Shown piece by piece: positions 46,964 to 55,179 of a DNA stretch of 64,000 nucleotides (positions are counted from its first letter, which is position 1; each line of letters opens with the position of its first letter). The notes beneath the pieces are model-generated. The model did not search any database. It was given only the letters and a program-made list of their open reading frames with translations, and was not told where the DNA came from. The translations under genes and the position numbers were made by a program. Origin of the DNA: an uncultured Coriobacteriales bacterium (GTDB taxonomy: Bacteria; Actinomycetota; Coriobacteriia; Coriobacteriales; UMGS124); assembly GCA_934654475.1 (NCBI GenBank), contig CAKUFZ010000003.1, forward strand, positions 59,125 through 123,124, read 5' to 3'.

Positions 46964-47341
46964 CTATTCCAAATCCACTCCCATGTCATCGCAATACGCC
47001 CGGCACGCCACAAGCAGTGCGTCGCAGTCCTCGTGCAGCACCTGCCAGATAATCTCGCGATCAACTTCCATATACGCGTGAGCCAAACGATTGCGAACCC
47101 CAGATGCACCGCGCGTGTCAAAACCATAACGGGCGGCGACGTCAGTGCTTATCTTGCCCGCCTCTTCCGTAATGCGGAAGGCACGATTCATGAGGCCTTC
47201 AGCGATAAGGTCATCCACATCGTTAGTAGGATTCAGGAAGCGCTCCTTTGTAAACACGAGCTTGCGCATCTGCTCCTGCGTTTGCCGTACTACGTCGTAA
47301 ACTTCCTGGACACGCGCCAGGTCAGTGCTCTTCGCGCTCAT
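46964..47341 (-). CDS. hepT: HEPN-domain RNase toxin, HepT/DUF86 family
   Basis: This 125-residue helical protein carries the HepT active-site motif Rx4HxY: R83, H88 and Y90 in RNRLAHAY. In the studied Shewanella system the Tyr is the site at which the partner MntA attaches AMP and neutralises the RNase. The ATG at 47341 lies 20 nt inside the antitoxin gene. Length and motif are standard, so it is probably active unless modified. Confidence 0.88.
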   Translation of the reverse strand: MSAKSTDLARVQEVYDVVRQTQEQMRKLVFTKERFLNPTNDVDDLIAEGLMNRAFRITEEAGKISTDVAARYGFDTRGASGVRNRLAHAYMEVDREIIWQVLHEDCDALLVACRAYCDDMGVDLE

Positions 47342-47909
47342 AGACCAGCACCTTCTCCCTCTCAATTGCAGCGGCAAGGTTGGCGTTCTTGATGACATCG
47401 GCCGAAATGACGTCCACCTCACGACCCGTTTGTTGCTCGATCCGCTTCATAAAGTGCGTCAAGTCATGGAGGTTAAAGCCGTTTGAGCGGTCGACCTCTA
47501 TACGGACGTCAATATCGCTTTGGGGGCCAAACTGCTTGCGGGCAAAGGAGCCGAACAGGTATGCCCGGCGAATGGCGGGATAGTCCCTTGCCGAGTCGGA
47601 AATAGCCCGGCACACCGACTCAAATTCAAGCGACCGAGCCTCAGATTCCTTTTCGGCAACGCCTTCACCTGGCGTCTGCAAAAGGTCAAGCACCTGCTCA
47701 AGCTGAGCCTGGATGCCCGACAGGCGCTCATCGGTCTTCGTCGCCTGCTCCCCTTGAAGTCCATCCATTAAAAAATGCAGGTAAGCATCCGTCTTTCGCA
47801 AGCCATTGTCCCTTGCGTACCTCTCGACCGCTTCAGCCAGCCGCCGAGGCACGCGCAGGGACACAAGCGTTCGCGCCTCGCCCAAACCCGTCACCAACGG
47901 CTCGCTCAT
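47322..47909 (-). CDS. mntA: MNT nucleotidyltransferase antitoxin fused to a ribbon-helix-helix domain
   Basis: This 195-residue protein combines two parts. Residues 10-50 (SLRVPRRLAEAVERYARDNG then KTDAYLHFLMDGL) fit a ribbon-helix-helix DNA-binding domain. Residues 95-195 are a minimal nucleotidyltransferase with the GSx10DxD motif (GSFARKQFGPQSDID), needed to adenylylate HepT. The usual MntA lacks the first part. The start was placed at 47909, with GGAGG 5 nt upstream. It probably represses its own promoter through the RHH domain. Confidence 0.85.
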   Translation of the reverse strand: MSEPLVTGLGEARTLVSLRVPRRLAEAVERYARDNGLRKTDAYLHFLMDGLQGEQATKTDERLSGIQAQLEQVLDLLQTPGEGVAEKESEARSLEFESVCRAISDSARDYPAIRRAYLFGSFARKQFGPQSDIDVRIEVDRSNGFNLHDLTHFMKRIEQQTGREVDVISADVIKNANLAAAIEREKVLVYEREEH

Positions 47910-47920
47910 CATGACCTCCA

Positions 47921-47952
47921 TTCATAATATGTATGACAATTGTATTACGTTA
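47921..47952. promoter_or_regulatory. AT-rich promoter/operator of the mntA-hepT pair
   Basis: This AT-rich stretch in a GC-rich region holds the self-complementary ACAATTGT (47936-47943) and a flanking TAATA...TATTA inverted repeat. It lies directly upstream of the RHH-bearing antitoxin, a likely place for its own binding. Confidence 0.5.
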
Positions 47953-47980
47953 GATGAGCGCAGACAACCCCGCAAACACC

Positions 47981-48023
47981 AAAAAGCGCCCCGGCAGACC
48001 GTTCGGGTCCGTCGGGGCGCTTG
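47981..48023 (-). terminator. Terminator after the rRNA methyltransferase gene
   Basis: GCGCCCCGACGGACC and GGTCTGCCGGGGCGC form a long stem (minor mismatches) around a 5-nt loop, followed on the minus strand by five T. Confidence 0.82.
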
Positions 48024-48046
48024 TTTGCTTGGACTTGTAGGCCCCG

Positions 48047-49333
48047 CTACACCACCTGGAAGATAAAGAACTTGAGGTAGTTGGTCTCGGGGATGCCCCA
48101 GACGATGGGGTGGTCGGGGGCCTGCTGGCGAATCTCGACCTGGCGCAGCTGCACGCCGGCATCGTGCGCCGCCTCGGCCACGACCTTCTTGAGCATGTCC
48201 TCGCCCATGAAGTGCGAGCACGAGCAGGTGGCCAGATACCCGCCGCGCGGCAGGAGCTTCATGGCGCGGGCGTTGATCTGCTTGTAGCCGCCGGCCGCCT
48301 CGCGAATCTTCGCGCGGCTCTTGGTGAACGCCGGAGGGTCGAGCACGATGAGGTCGAAGGGGCCGCCCGCCTCGCGCATGCCCTCGCGCGTCTCAAGGCT
48401 CGGCAGGAAGTCGAACACGTTTGCGCAGGTGAAGCGCGTCGTCGCGTCAAGGCCGTTCAAGCGGGCGTTGCCGCGGCACAGATCGACCGCCGTGGCGCTC
48501 ACGTCCACGCCGTGCACGAACTCGGCGCCGGCGGCCGCGGCGTTGAGGGCAAAGGTCCCCACATGCGTGAAGCAGTCGAGCACGCGGCGACCCTTCGCCA
48601 GGCGCGCCACCGCACGACGGTTGAACTTCTGGTCGAGGAAGAAGCCCGTCTTCTGGCTGTTCTCGAAGTCGATGTCGTACTTGATGCCGTTCTCGCACAC
48701 GATGCGGCGGGTGGTGTCGGGCGTGACCTCTCCCTCAAGGGCAAACCAGCCCTTGTAAAGAGGCAGGCCCTCCTTCTCGCGCACCTTGGAGTCGTTGCGC
48801 TCGTAGACGCCCACGATGCGCTCGCCGTCCTCGCGCAGCACACCCACAAGCGCCGGCAGGATGATAGCCTTCAGACGCTCCATACCCACCGTGAGCACCT
48901 CCGCCACGAGAATGTCCTCGTAGCGGTCGACCACAAGGCCCGGGAAGCCATCGGCCTCGGAGAAGATGAGACGGCAGCAGTTGGTGTCGGGCTCGCAGCC
49001 GGGCAGCGCCGAGGCACCCATGCAGGTCTTGCGGTACTCCCAGGCCCAACGCACCTTGCGCTGCCAGAACTCCACGTCAAAGCGGTCGTTTGCGTTGCGC
49101 GACACGATGCGCACGCGAATCTTCGACTCAAGCGAGATGGGACCCGTGCCCAGGTAGGTACCCTTCTCGTCCACCACGTCCACCACGTCGCCGTTGCAAA
49201 CCTCGCGGCCGTCAAGGGGCGCGGGGTCGACGCGCAGGACCTCGGCGTCAAAGACCCACACGTTGCCCTCGGCCAGGAACCTGGCGCCCTTCTTGGTGAT
49301 CACTGCCTGGGGAAAGGGGCGGCATTGCTTCAT
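48047..49333 (-). CDS. Class I SAM-dependent rRNA methyltransferase, RlmI-like (PUA domain)
   Basis: This 428-residue protein has an N-terminal PUA domain (residues 1-75), a middle RlmI-type domain and a Rossmann methyltransferase core. The SAM motif is VLDCFTHVGTFALNAAAAGA and the catalytic-region motif is LDPPAFTKS, with GGYKQINARAMKLL and TCSCSHFMG downstream. E. coli RlmI methylates C1962 of 23S rRNA; the same target is likely here but not proven. The ATG at 49333 follows AGAGGATCGCC. Confidence 0.9.
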   Translation of the reverse strand: MKQCRPFPQAVITKKGARFLAEGNVWVFDAEVLRVDPAPLDGREVCNGDVVDVVDEKGTYLGTGPISLESKIRVRIVSRNANDRFDVEFWQRKVRWAWEYRKTCMGASALPGCEPDTNCCRLIFSEADGFPGLVVDRYEDILVAEVLTVGMERLKAIILPALVGVLREDGERIVGVYERNDSKVREKEGLPLYKGWFALEGEVTPDTTRRIVCENGIKYDIDFENSQKTGFFLDQKFNRRAVARLAKGRRVLDCFTHVGTFALNAAAAGAEFVHGVDVSATAVDLCRGNARLNGLDATTRFTCANVFDFLPSLETREGMREAGGPFDLIVLDPPAFTKSRAKIREAAGGYKQINARAMKLLPRGGYLATCSCSHFMGEDMLKKVVAEAAHDAGVQLRQVEIRQQAPDHPIVWGIPETNYLKFFIFQVV

Positions 49334-49370
49334 GGCGATCCTCTCAAGCTTCTCGAAAACGTCCCCGGAT

Positions 49371-49398
49371 ACAAAAAACGACCCGCGTGGGGCCGTTT
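49371..49398 (-). terminator. Terminator after tRNA-Ser(UGA)
   Basis: ACGGCCC-CACGC-GGGTCGT followed by six T on the minus strand lies just after the tRNA gene. Confidence 0.7.
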
Positions 49399-49411
49399 CG
49401 CTCAAACAATC

Positions 49412-49503
49412 TGGCGGAGGGAGAGGGATTCGAACCCTCGGAACGGGGTTGCCGCTCGGCGGTTTTCAAGACCGCTGCAATAAACCAGCTCTGCCATCCC
49501 TCC
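49412..49503 (-). tRNA. tRNA-Ser (anticodon UGA)
   Basis: The acceptor stem GGAGGGA/TCCCTCC, anticodon loop GCGGTCTTGAAAACCGC (TGA), long variable arm, GGTTCGAATCC T-arm and encoded CCA identify a serine tRNA. Confidence 0.97.
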
Positions 49504-49562
49504 ATGGGCGCACATCATAGCATGCGCGTGCTCCAACCTTACAGGAAGGTTGGAAAGAAAAG

Positions 49563-49590
49563 AAAAAAGCCCCGACCTTTCGGTCGAGGC
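49563..49590 (-). terminator. Terminator after tRNA-Leu(CAG)
   Basis: GCCTCGACC-GAAA-GGTCGGGGC followed by six T lies between the two tRNA genes, so they are separate transcripts. Confidence 0.85.
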
Positions 49591-49602
49591 TTCAATCTCA
49601 AG

Positions 49603-49689
49603 TGGTGCGGGCGAAGGGACTTGAACCCCCACGGCCTTGCGGCCATATGGACCTGAACCATACGCGTCTGCCAATTCCGCCACGCCCGC
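49603..49689 (-). tRNA. tRNA-Leu (anticodon CAG)
   Basis: The acceptor stem GCGGGCG/CGCCCGC, anticodon stem-loop TATGGTTCAGGTCCATA (CAG), a long variable arm, GGTTCAAGTCC T-arm and CCA end identify a leucine tRNA for CUG codons. Confidence 0.97.
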
Positions 49690-49815
49690 GCGAGGAAGTA
49701 CTATAGAGGATGACCGCCCATCCAATCAAGCACAATCGAGCACTTCACATCTTGCACACAAATACACACAGAGACCCTGTCGCTCGGGCCCGACCCGCCG
49801 CGGCCCAATCCGCCC

Positions 49816-50169
49816 CTACGACGCCAGACCCGAGTACGTCGGCTGGTCGCTTGAACCCGGCAGCGAGAACGCCGACCCCTGCACCGTCCCGTCGGGCGCG
49901 GTGAAGGTCGCCCAGACACCCGCAAGCGCCTGCGCCGCCCCATCGAGAGACGCGCGCACCCCGCTGAGCGCGTCGTCGGTCTGCCGCGTGAGCTCGGCTT
50001 GGATGGCGTCGGTGGCCGTTGCGGCGATTTGCTCGGCCGACTGCTGGGCCTGCTGCATGCTCGCCTGCACCACAGGGGCCGTGAGCGTGTAGGCCAGGCA
50101 CACCAAGAAGGCCAGGGTCATGAGACCGAAGAGAATGCGGTTGATGATCTTGAGTATGCGGTACACCAT
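49816..50169 (-). CDS. Small single-pass membrane protein, 117 residues
   Basis: I do not recognise a family. There is one membrane helix (residues 12-32, LFGLMTLAFLVCLAYTLTAP), followed by a Gln/Ala-rich predicted coiled coil and a Gly/Ser/Pro-rich end. The ATG at 50169 has GAGGGG 9 nt upstream. It is divergent from the kinase operon and might be an envelope-related accessory protein, but nothing in the sequence proves this. Confidence 0.6.
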   Translation of the reverse strand: MVYRILKIINRILFGLMTLAFLVCLAYTLTAPVVQASMQQAQQSAEQIAATATDAIQAELTRQTDDALSGVRASLDGAAQALAGVWATFTAPDGTVQGSAFSLPGSSDQPTYSGLAS

Positions 50170-50357
50170 GGGCGGATTCCCCTCGTGCCTTTGAATGCGG
50201 ATGTTCGACACTGCCATCCTACCCAAGACGCGGCACCGAGGGGAGGAGCAGGGGCCACGTCACCGGGAGCACACGCCCAGCGGGTACAATAGATGGTTGT
50301 CGCGCGGACCATATGGCGTCGCGCCCCAACCGCTCACACCACCCAAGGAGGATGCCC

Positions 50358-52157
50358 TTGTCCACCACCGATGCACAGGCCCTGGCCGAGCAGCTCCTGC
50401 TGGGTCGCTACCGCGTGCTCGAAACGCGTGGCGAGGGCGGCTTCGGCACCGTCTATGTATGTTGGGACCCCCGCCTTATGCGCCGCGTGGCCATCAAGTC
50501 GATCCGCCTCAAGCCCCAGGCGCCGCAGGGCTCCCTCGTCGAAGGCGTGCCGGACTATCTCAGCGACGCGCGGCGCAGCGCCCTGCTGCGGGCGGCGCTT
50601 GACGAGACGCGCACCGCCAGCATGCTGCCCCACCCCAACATCGTCCAGATGATCGAGTTCGACAACGACGACGAGCACGCCTACATCATCATGGAATATG
50701 TTGAGGGCGCAAGCCTCGCCGAACTGCTCGACGCCACCGAAGACGGCCTGCTCACCACCGACGAGGCGGCCGCCGTGGTGGAGGGCGTGTGCGACGCGCT
50801 CGAGTTCGCCCACGACAACGGCGTGCTGCACCTCGACATAAAGCCCGACAACATCATGGTGGACATGTCGGGCCGCGTGAAGCTCGCCGACTTCGGCATG
50901 GCCACGCTTTCGAGCATGACCGGCTACTCGGGGGCGCGCGGCGGCACGGTCGGATACATGCCCCCCGAGCAGGCAGAAGGCGGCGAGGTGGATGTGCGCA
51001 CCGACGTGTTTGCCTTTGCCGCGGTGATGTATGAGGCCCTGTGCGGCTTTTCCCCCTTCAACGCCGACACGCTCGCCCGCAGCCGAGAGCTCGTGCTGGC
51101 AGGCGCGCCCGACCCCTGCGCGCTGAGCGATTCCATCGACGTACGCGCGGCCGACGCCCTGCTCGACGCCCTCGAGCCCGACCCCGACGCGCGCACCCCC
51201 AGCGCCGCCGAGTTCGCCGCACAGATCCTGCCGGCACTCGGAAGGCCCCGGCAGGGCCGCCGAAGCCTGGCCGGGCTCGTGCGCGACGTGCTCGACGACT
51301 CTCAGCCGGCCGAGGCAGCCCCCGACGACGAGATTCCTCCCATGGCAGCCCCCACCAGGTCGTTCGACCCCGATTCGGGCATTCTTGGCACGTCAGGCGT
51401 GCGCACGGCACGGCTCGTGCTCCGTCTGACAGGAGCGCTCTGCCCCGCCGCAATCGTCACCTTGGCGCTCTGGGCCGCAACCGGGCAGGTGGGCACGCAG
51501 GCGTGCATCGCGGCATTCTTCGTCACCGCAGCGCTGGGCCTTCTCGCCCCCCAGATAGGAAGCTTCGCAGCACCCGTGTGTACGGCACTTGCTTGCATAG
51601 CCGCCGGCCACATCCCGCTTGGCGCAGCGCTGCTGGTCGCGGCAATCCTCTGGTGGGTGTGGGTCGGCCGAACCCAACCGCTCCAGACCGCGGGCACGTT
51701 CCTGTCGTGCCTGTCGCCGACCATGCCCGTGCCCATCGCGCCTCTCGTTTGCGGCTACCTGCTGCCGCCCGGCCCCGCCGCGGCCAGCGCAGCCCTGGGC
51801 AGTCTTGCGCAGGCATGTCTGGCGGCACTGGCACAGAACCCGCCTGGCATCGCTTTCCTCCTCACGGCTGGAGCCTGGACCTTGGCCTGCGCGGCCCAGT
51901 CGGCCATCGGACACGAGGGCACAAAGGTGCGCTGCTACCTCTCCACACTGCTTGCAACTTGCATCATCCTGGCAGTTCAACTGGGTTGTGCCCGTATGGA
52001 AAATGAGGGTGTATGGACAAGCCTTCCCCAAGGGGAGCTGGCCTGTGTCCTCGGGTCTACTATACTTGTCGCATTGCTTATCCTTGCCTTTGGCAGCTCG
52101 GCGCACCTCGAGTCCGACCTCGAGCGCACCGACGCCCCGGCAACGAACGTCCCGTAA
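50358..52157 (+). CDS. Membrane serine/threonine protein kinase with non-RD HLD motif
   Basis: This protein of 599 residues has an N-terminal Hanks-type kinase domain (1-285): GEGGFG loop (25-30), Lys47 in VAIK, HLDIKPDN (158-165) and DFG (178-180). The catalytic-loop HRD is HLD, so the Arg that responds to activation-loop phosphate is missing. The kinase may not need loop phosphorylation. The C-terminal half (about 345-585) has roughly six to eight hydrophobic helices instead of a PASTA region. The TTG start at 50358 has AAGGAGG at good spacing; an in-frame ATG overlaps that site. It leads the fhaA-fhaB-pstP-rodA::pbp-pknB operon. Confidence 0.9.
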   Translation: MSTTDAQALAEQLLLGRYRVLETRGEGGFGTVYVCWDPRLMRRVAIKSIRLKPQAPQGSLVEGVPDYLSDARRSALLRAALDETRTASMLPHPNIVQMIEFDNDDEHAYIIMEYVEGASLAELLDATEDGLLTTDEAAAVVEGVCDALEFAHDNGVLHLDIKPDNIMVDMSGRVKLADFGMATLSSMTGYSGARGGTVGYMPPEQAEGGEVDVRTDVFAFAAVMYEALCGFSPFNADTLARSRELVLAGAPDPCALSDSIDVRAADALLDALEPDPDARTPSAAEFAAQILPALGRPRQGRRSLAGLVRDVLDDSQPAEAAPDDEIPPMAAPTRSFDPDSGILGTSGVRTARLVLRLTGALCPAAIVTLALWAATGQVGTQACIAAFFVTAALGLLAPQIGSFAAPVCTALACIAAGHIPLGAALLVAAILWWVWVGRTQPLQTAGTFLSCLSPTMPVPIAPLVCGYLLPPGPAAASAALGSLAQACLAALAQNPPGIAFLLTAGAWTLACAAQSAIGHEGTKVRCYLSTLLATCIILAVQLGCARMENEGVWTSLPQGELACVLGSTILVALLILAFGSSAHLESDLERTDAPATNVP

Positions 52158-52172
52158 AGGAAAGGTGCCCCA

Positions 52173-53102
52173 ATGAACCTTTTTGACATTTTCGAAGGCC
52201 GCATGCAGCAGATCTTTGAGCGCGGCAACACCATGGCTCCCTTCCCGTTCAAGAAACTCGCGAAGACCGCGGTGCGTGAGATGAAGAGCTGCTCGGCCAA
52301 GCTCGACGGCAGGCAGGTCGCCCCCACGCTTTACACCATCCTCGTCAGCCCCTCCGACGACGCCCTCATCGGCCCGCTCTACCAGCAGGTCACCGACGAG
52401 CTCGTCGACTTCCTGGCGCACGAGGCCCAAAACGCCGGCCTGGCCCTCACGGCAAACCCCACGGTGCGCTTCATCCCCGTGGGCGACATCAAGCCTGGCA
52501 AGATGGAGGTCATCGCCGAGATCGTCTCCCCCGACGTGCTTGAGCAGGTGCGCGCCGAGGAGAGCGACTACCTGCGCGGACGTGCGAAGTCGGGAGGCGT
52601 GATGCCGCAGGGCCGCGCCAACCAGCAGCGCCAGGCCGCAGCGGCACCGATGCCCGGCATGCCCGACCCCATGGCGGCCCCGCTGCCTCCCCTCCAGCCC
52701 CTGCCTGGCGCAAACCAGCCCGCAGGCATGGCCGCCCCGCGCCAGGCGGCGCCCGAGCCCGTCGCCATGCCCGGGGCTGCACCCGCACCTATGCCCGCCG
52801 CCGGCCGCCCCGCACCCGTCGCCTGCCAGCTCATCGACAAGGCAAGCGGCAAGACCTGGCGCATCGCCTGCGACAGCACCGTCATCGGTCGCGATGAGGC
52901 TCACGCCGACCTCGTGCTGGGCGACTCCAACGTCAGCCGCCGTCACGCCGAGCTCACCCGCAACGCCGCCGGCTGGCACATCGCCGACCTCGGCAGCACC
53001 AACGGCACGCGCGTCAACGGCATGCGCGTCAGCGAGCAGGACCTCGCCAACGGCGACGCGATCACGATGGGCCTCGTGACGCTCACGTTTGAGGAAGTCT
53101 AA
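52173..53102 (+). CDS. fhaA: FhaA-like protein (DUF3662 and FHA domain)
   Basis: This 309-residue protein has an N-terminal DUF3662 domain (residues 1-130, MNLFDIFEGRMQQIFERG) and a long Pro/Ala/Met-rich linker (140-215). A C-terminal FHA domain binds phosphothreonine (GRDEAHADLVLGDSNVSRRH and LGSTNGTRVNG). In mycobacteria FhaA controls peptidoglycan precursor flow through MviN phosphorylation; the same role is plausible here. It lies 15 nt after the kinase gene and 2 nt before fhaB. Confidence 0.93.
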   Translation: MNLFDIFEGRMQQIFERGNTMAPFPFKKLAKTAVREMKSCSAKLDGRQVAPTLYTILVSPSDDALIGPLYQQVTDELVDFLAHEAQNAGLALTANPTVRFIPVGDIKPGKMEVIAEIVSPDVLEQVRAEESDYLRGRAKSGGVMPQGRANQQRQAAAAPMPGMPDPMAAPLPPLQPLPGANQPAGMAAPRQAAPEPVAMPGAAPAPMPAAGRPAPVACQLIDKASGKTWRIACDSTVIGRDEAHADLVLGDSNVSRRHAELTRNAAGWHIADLGSTNGTRVNGMRVSEQDLANGDAITMGLVTLTFEEV

Positions 53103-53104
53103 CC

Positions 53105-53518
53105 ATGCCTGCCGTGGTTCTCTTCATCGGGCGCGTGCTGCTTGTCGTCGCGCTCTTCATCTTCCTCTTCTGCATCATGAAGACGGGCGTTGGCCTGGTC
53201 AAAGGCCAGAAGAGCGATGCCGCCGTCTGGTCGGTCGACGTCGTCGACGCCCCCTTGGGCATTCGCGGCACGCATGTCGACATCTTGGGGCCGGTCATCG
53301 TGGGCCGTTCCCCCGGCGCCGACATCGTCCTGCCCGGCATCTACGTGAGCGGCAAGCACGCGCGCTTCTCCATCCAGGGGCCGGCGCTCGTCGTGGAAGA
53401 CCTGGGCAGCATGAACGGTACAAGCGTCAATAACCGCCCGATTGCCGGCACCGTCGTGTTGCACGACGGCGACATGGTGCAGATAGGCGACGTTTCGATG
53501 AGGGTGACGCGCCAATGA
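53105..53518 (+). CDS. fhaB: FhaB-like membrane-anchored FHA protein
   Basis: This 137-residue protein has one N-terminal membrane helix (VVLFIGRVLLVVALFIFLFC, residues 3-22) and an FHA domain. The domain carries VGRSPGADIVLPGIYVSGKH and LGSMNGTSVNN, which hold the conserved Arg, Ser, His and Asn. It matches FhaB of mycobacteria, which links kinases to FtsZ/RodA-type machinery. Its 3' end overlaps the phosphatase start by 4 nt (ATGA). Confidence 0.92.
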   Translation: MPAVVLFIGRVLLVVALFIFLFCIMKTGVGLVKGQKSDAAVWSVDVVDAPLGIRGTHVDILGPVIVGRSPGADIVLPGIYVSGKHARFSIQGPALVVEDLGSMNGTSVNNRPIAGTVVLHDGDMVQIGDVSMRVTRQ

Positions 53519-55179
53519 TGACTGAAGAAGATGCCCTGAAGGACGAAAACGTCGAGCACATCGACGCAACGTCCCAGGTAGATACCGATATTGTAGGCGA
53601 AGCTTCGGAGACGGGCGAGACAAGCGCTCCGGCCTGCCCTGCCGCTGGCACCCAGCAAGCCGAAGAGGAACCCGAGGACGCAGCCGCCGACGCGAGCGCG
53701 GCCATGGCGAACCTCATCGACGACGAGGGCGCCCAAAGCGTGGAGGACCCCCACATCGACCCGAACGCCGCCCCCCTCAACCTGGACGACGACCCCGAGG
53801 ACGACCCGCACGAACAAACCGGGGCAGCCAACGCAAGCGCGGGCACGACCGATGCGCCGCAAGGCGCCGCTCATGCAGATGACCCGCAGGCAACGGTCGA
53901 GATCGACAAGATCGAGCTCGCCGCCCTCATGAACTCCGGCGATGCGGGGCAGACCATGCCCTTCGCCCCCGTTCAGGAGCGGCCCGCCCAACCCAAGCCT
54001 GCCAGCGACCGCATCTCGGGCACCGCAAAGCGCACGGGCACGCTTGCCTGGGGCTCGCGCTCCGACGTGGGCCTCGTGCGCGAGCACAACGAGGATTCCT
54101 TCGTCGTGCACTTCCCGCTCTTCGCCGTAGCCGACGGCATGGGTGGCCACGAGGCGGGCGAGGTGGCGAGCGCCATCGCCGTGTCGCGCCTTGCCGAGAC
54201 GGCGCCCTCCACAGCCGACGACTCCGCCTTGGCCGCCGCCATCGAGGCCGCCAACCAAGCCGTCATCGAAGGCCCCTCGAAGGGCACCGGAAGGCCCGGC
54301 ATGGGCACCACCTGCACCGCCGTCGTCATCGACGGCTCGACCATGGCCGTGGCCCACGTGGGCGATTCTCGCTGCTACCTGCTGCACAAGGGCAAGCTCA
54401 TGCGCGTGACCCACGACCACTCTTACGTTGAGGAGCTCGTGGCCGCCGGGCAGATCACGCCCGAAGAGGCACGCATCCACCCCAACCGCTCCGTCATCAC
54501 GCGTGCCTTGGGCAACGACCCCAAGATGCACGCCGACCACTTCAGCATCGACGTCTCCAAGGGAGACAGGGTGCTTCTATGCAGCGACGGTCTCTCCTCG
54601 ATGGTGACCGACGGCGTGATCGAAGAGACGCTCATGTCGTGCGCCACTCCGCAGACCTGCGCCGACGCCCTCGTTGACGCCGCGCTTGCCGAAGGCGGCA
54701 GCGACAACGTCACGTGCATCGTCATCGACGTCAAGAACGACGGCGTGGCAGACAAGGCGTTCAAGGCCCGCCTGCGCAACTTGGGCCTGGCAAGCGCCAT
54801 TGCGATCGCCATCGCGGCCATCGTGTTTGCCGTCCTGGTGGTCACAGCGCAAAACTCCTGGTACCTCACCGATTACAACGGATATGTGACGTTGCACCGT
54901 GGCGTTGCCGGCCTTCCCTCGAGCCTTGGTCTCGATGAGACCATCGAGGTCACAACCGTGGAGACCTCCAAGCTCAGCGACTCGGTGAGCAAGCGACTCG
55001 AGGCGGGCATGACCTTCGGCAGCGAGCAGGAGGCGCGCGACGTCATCGAGGACTACCGCTCCCAGATCGAGCGTGCCAGCGAGGAACAGAACGGCAAGCA
55101 AGCCAAGGCCCCCAAGACAGAAGGCACCCAGGCAGGCAGCACCGAGCAAGACCAGCCCGCCTCGCCTGAAGGCGCGTGA
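53515..55179 (+). CDS. pstP: PP2C-family serine/threonine phosphatase, PstP-like, with long acidic N-terminus
   Basis: This 554-residue phosphatase reverses the kinases of the operon. Residues 1-170 are acidic and low-complexity, an addition not usual in PstP. The PP2C core follows (about 180-420) with motifs RSDVGLVREHNEDSF, VADGMGGHEAGE, GTTCTAVVI, HVGDSRCYLL and GGSDNVTCIVID, whose Asp residues hold the metal centre. A membrane helix near 430-450 leads to an extracellular tail. It is coupled to both neighbours by 4-nt overlaps. Confidence 0.92.
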   Translation: MMTEEDALKDENVEHIDATSQVDTDIVGEASETGETSAPACPAAGTQQAEEEPEDAAADASAAMANLIDDEGAQSVEDPHIDPNAAPLNLDDDPEDDPHEQTGAANASAGTTDAPQGAAHADDPQATVEIDKIELAALMNSGDAGQTMPFAPVQERPAQPKPASDRISGTAKRTGTLAWGSRSDVGLVREHNEDSFVVHFPLFAVADGMGGHEAGEVASAIAVSRLAETAPSTADDSALAAAIEAANQAVIEGPSKGTGRPGMGTTCTAVVIDGSTMAVAHVGDSRCYLLHKGKLMRVTHDHSYVEELVAAGQITPEEARIHPNRSVITRALGNDPKMHADHFSIDVSKGDRVLLCSDGLSSMVTDGVIEETLMSCATPQTCADALVDAALAEGGSDNVTCIVIDVKNDGVADKAFKARLRNLGLASAIAIAIAAIVFAVLVVTAQNSWYLTDYNGYVTLHRGVAGLPSSLGLDETIEVTTVETSKLSDSVSKRLEAGMTFGSEQEARDVIEDYRSQIERASEEQNGKQAKAPKTEGTQAGSTEQDQPASPEGA

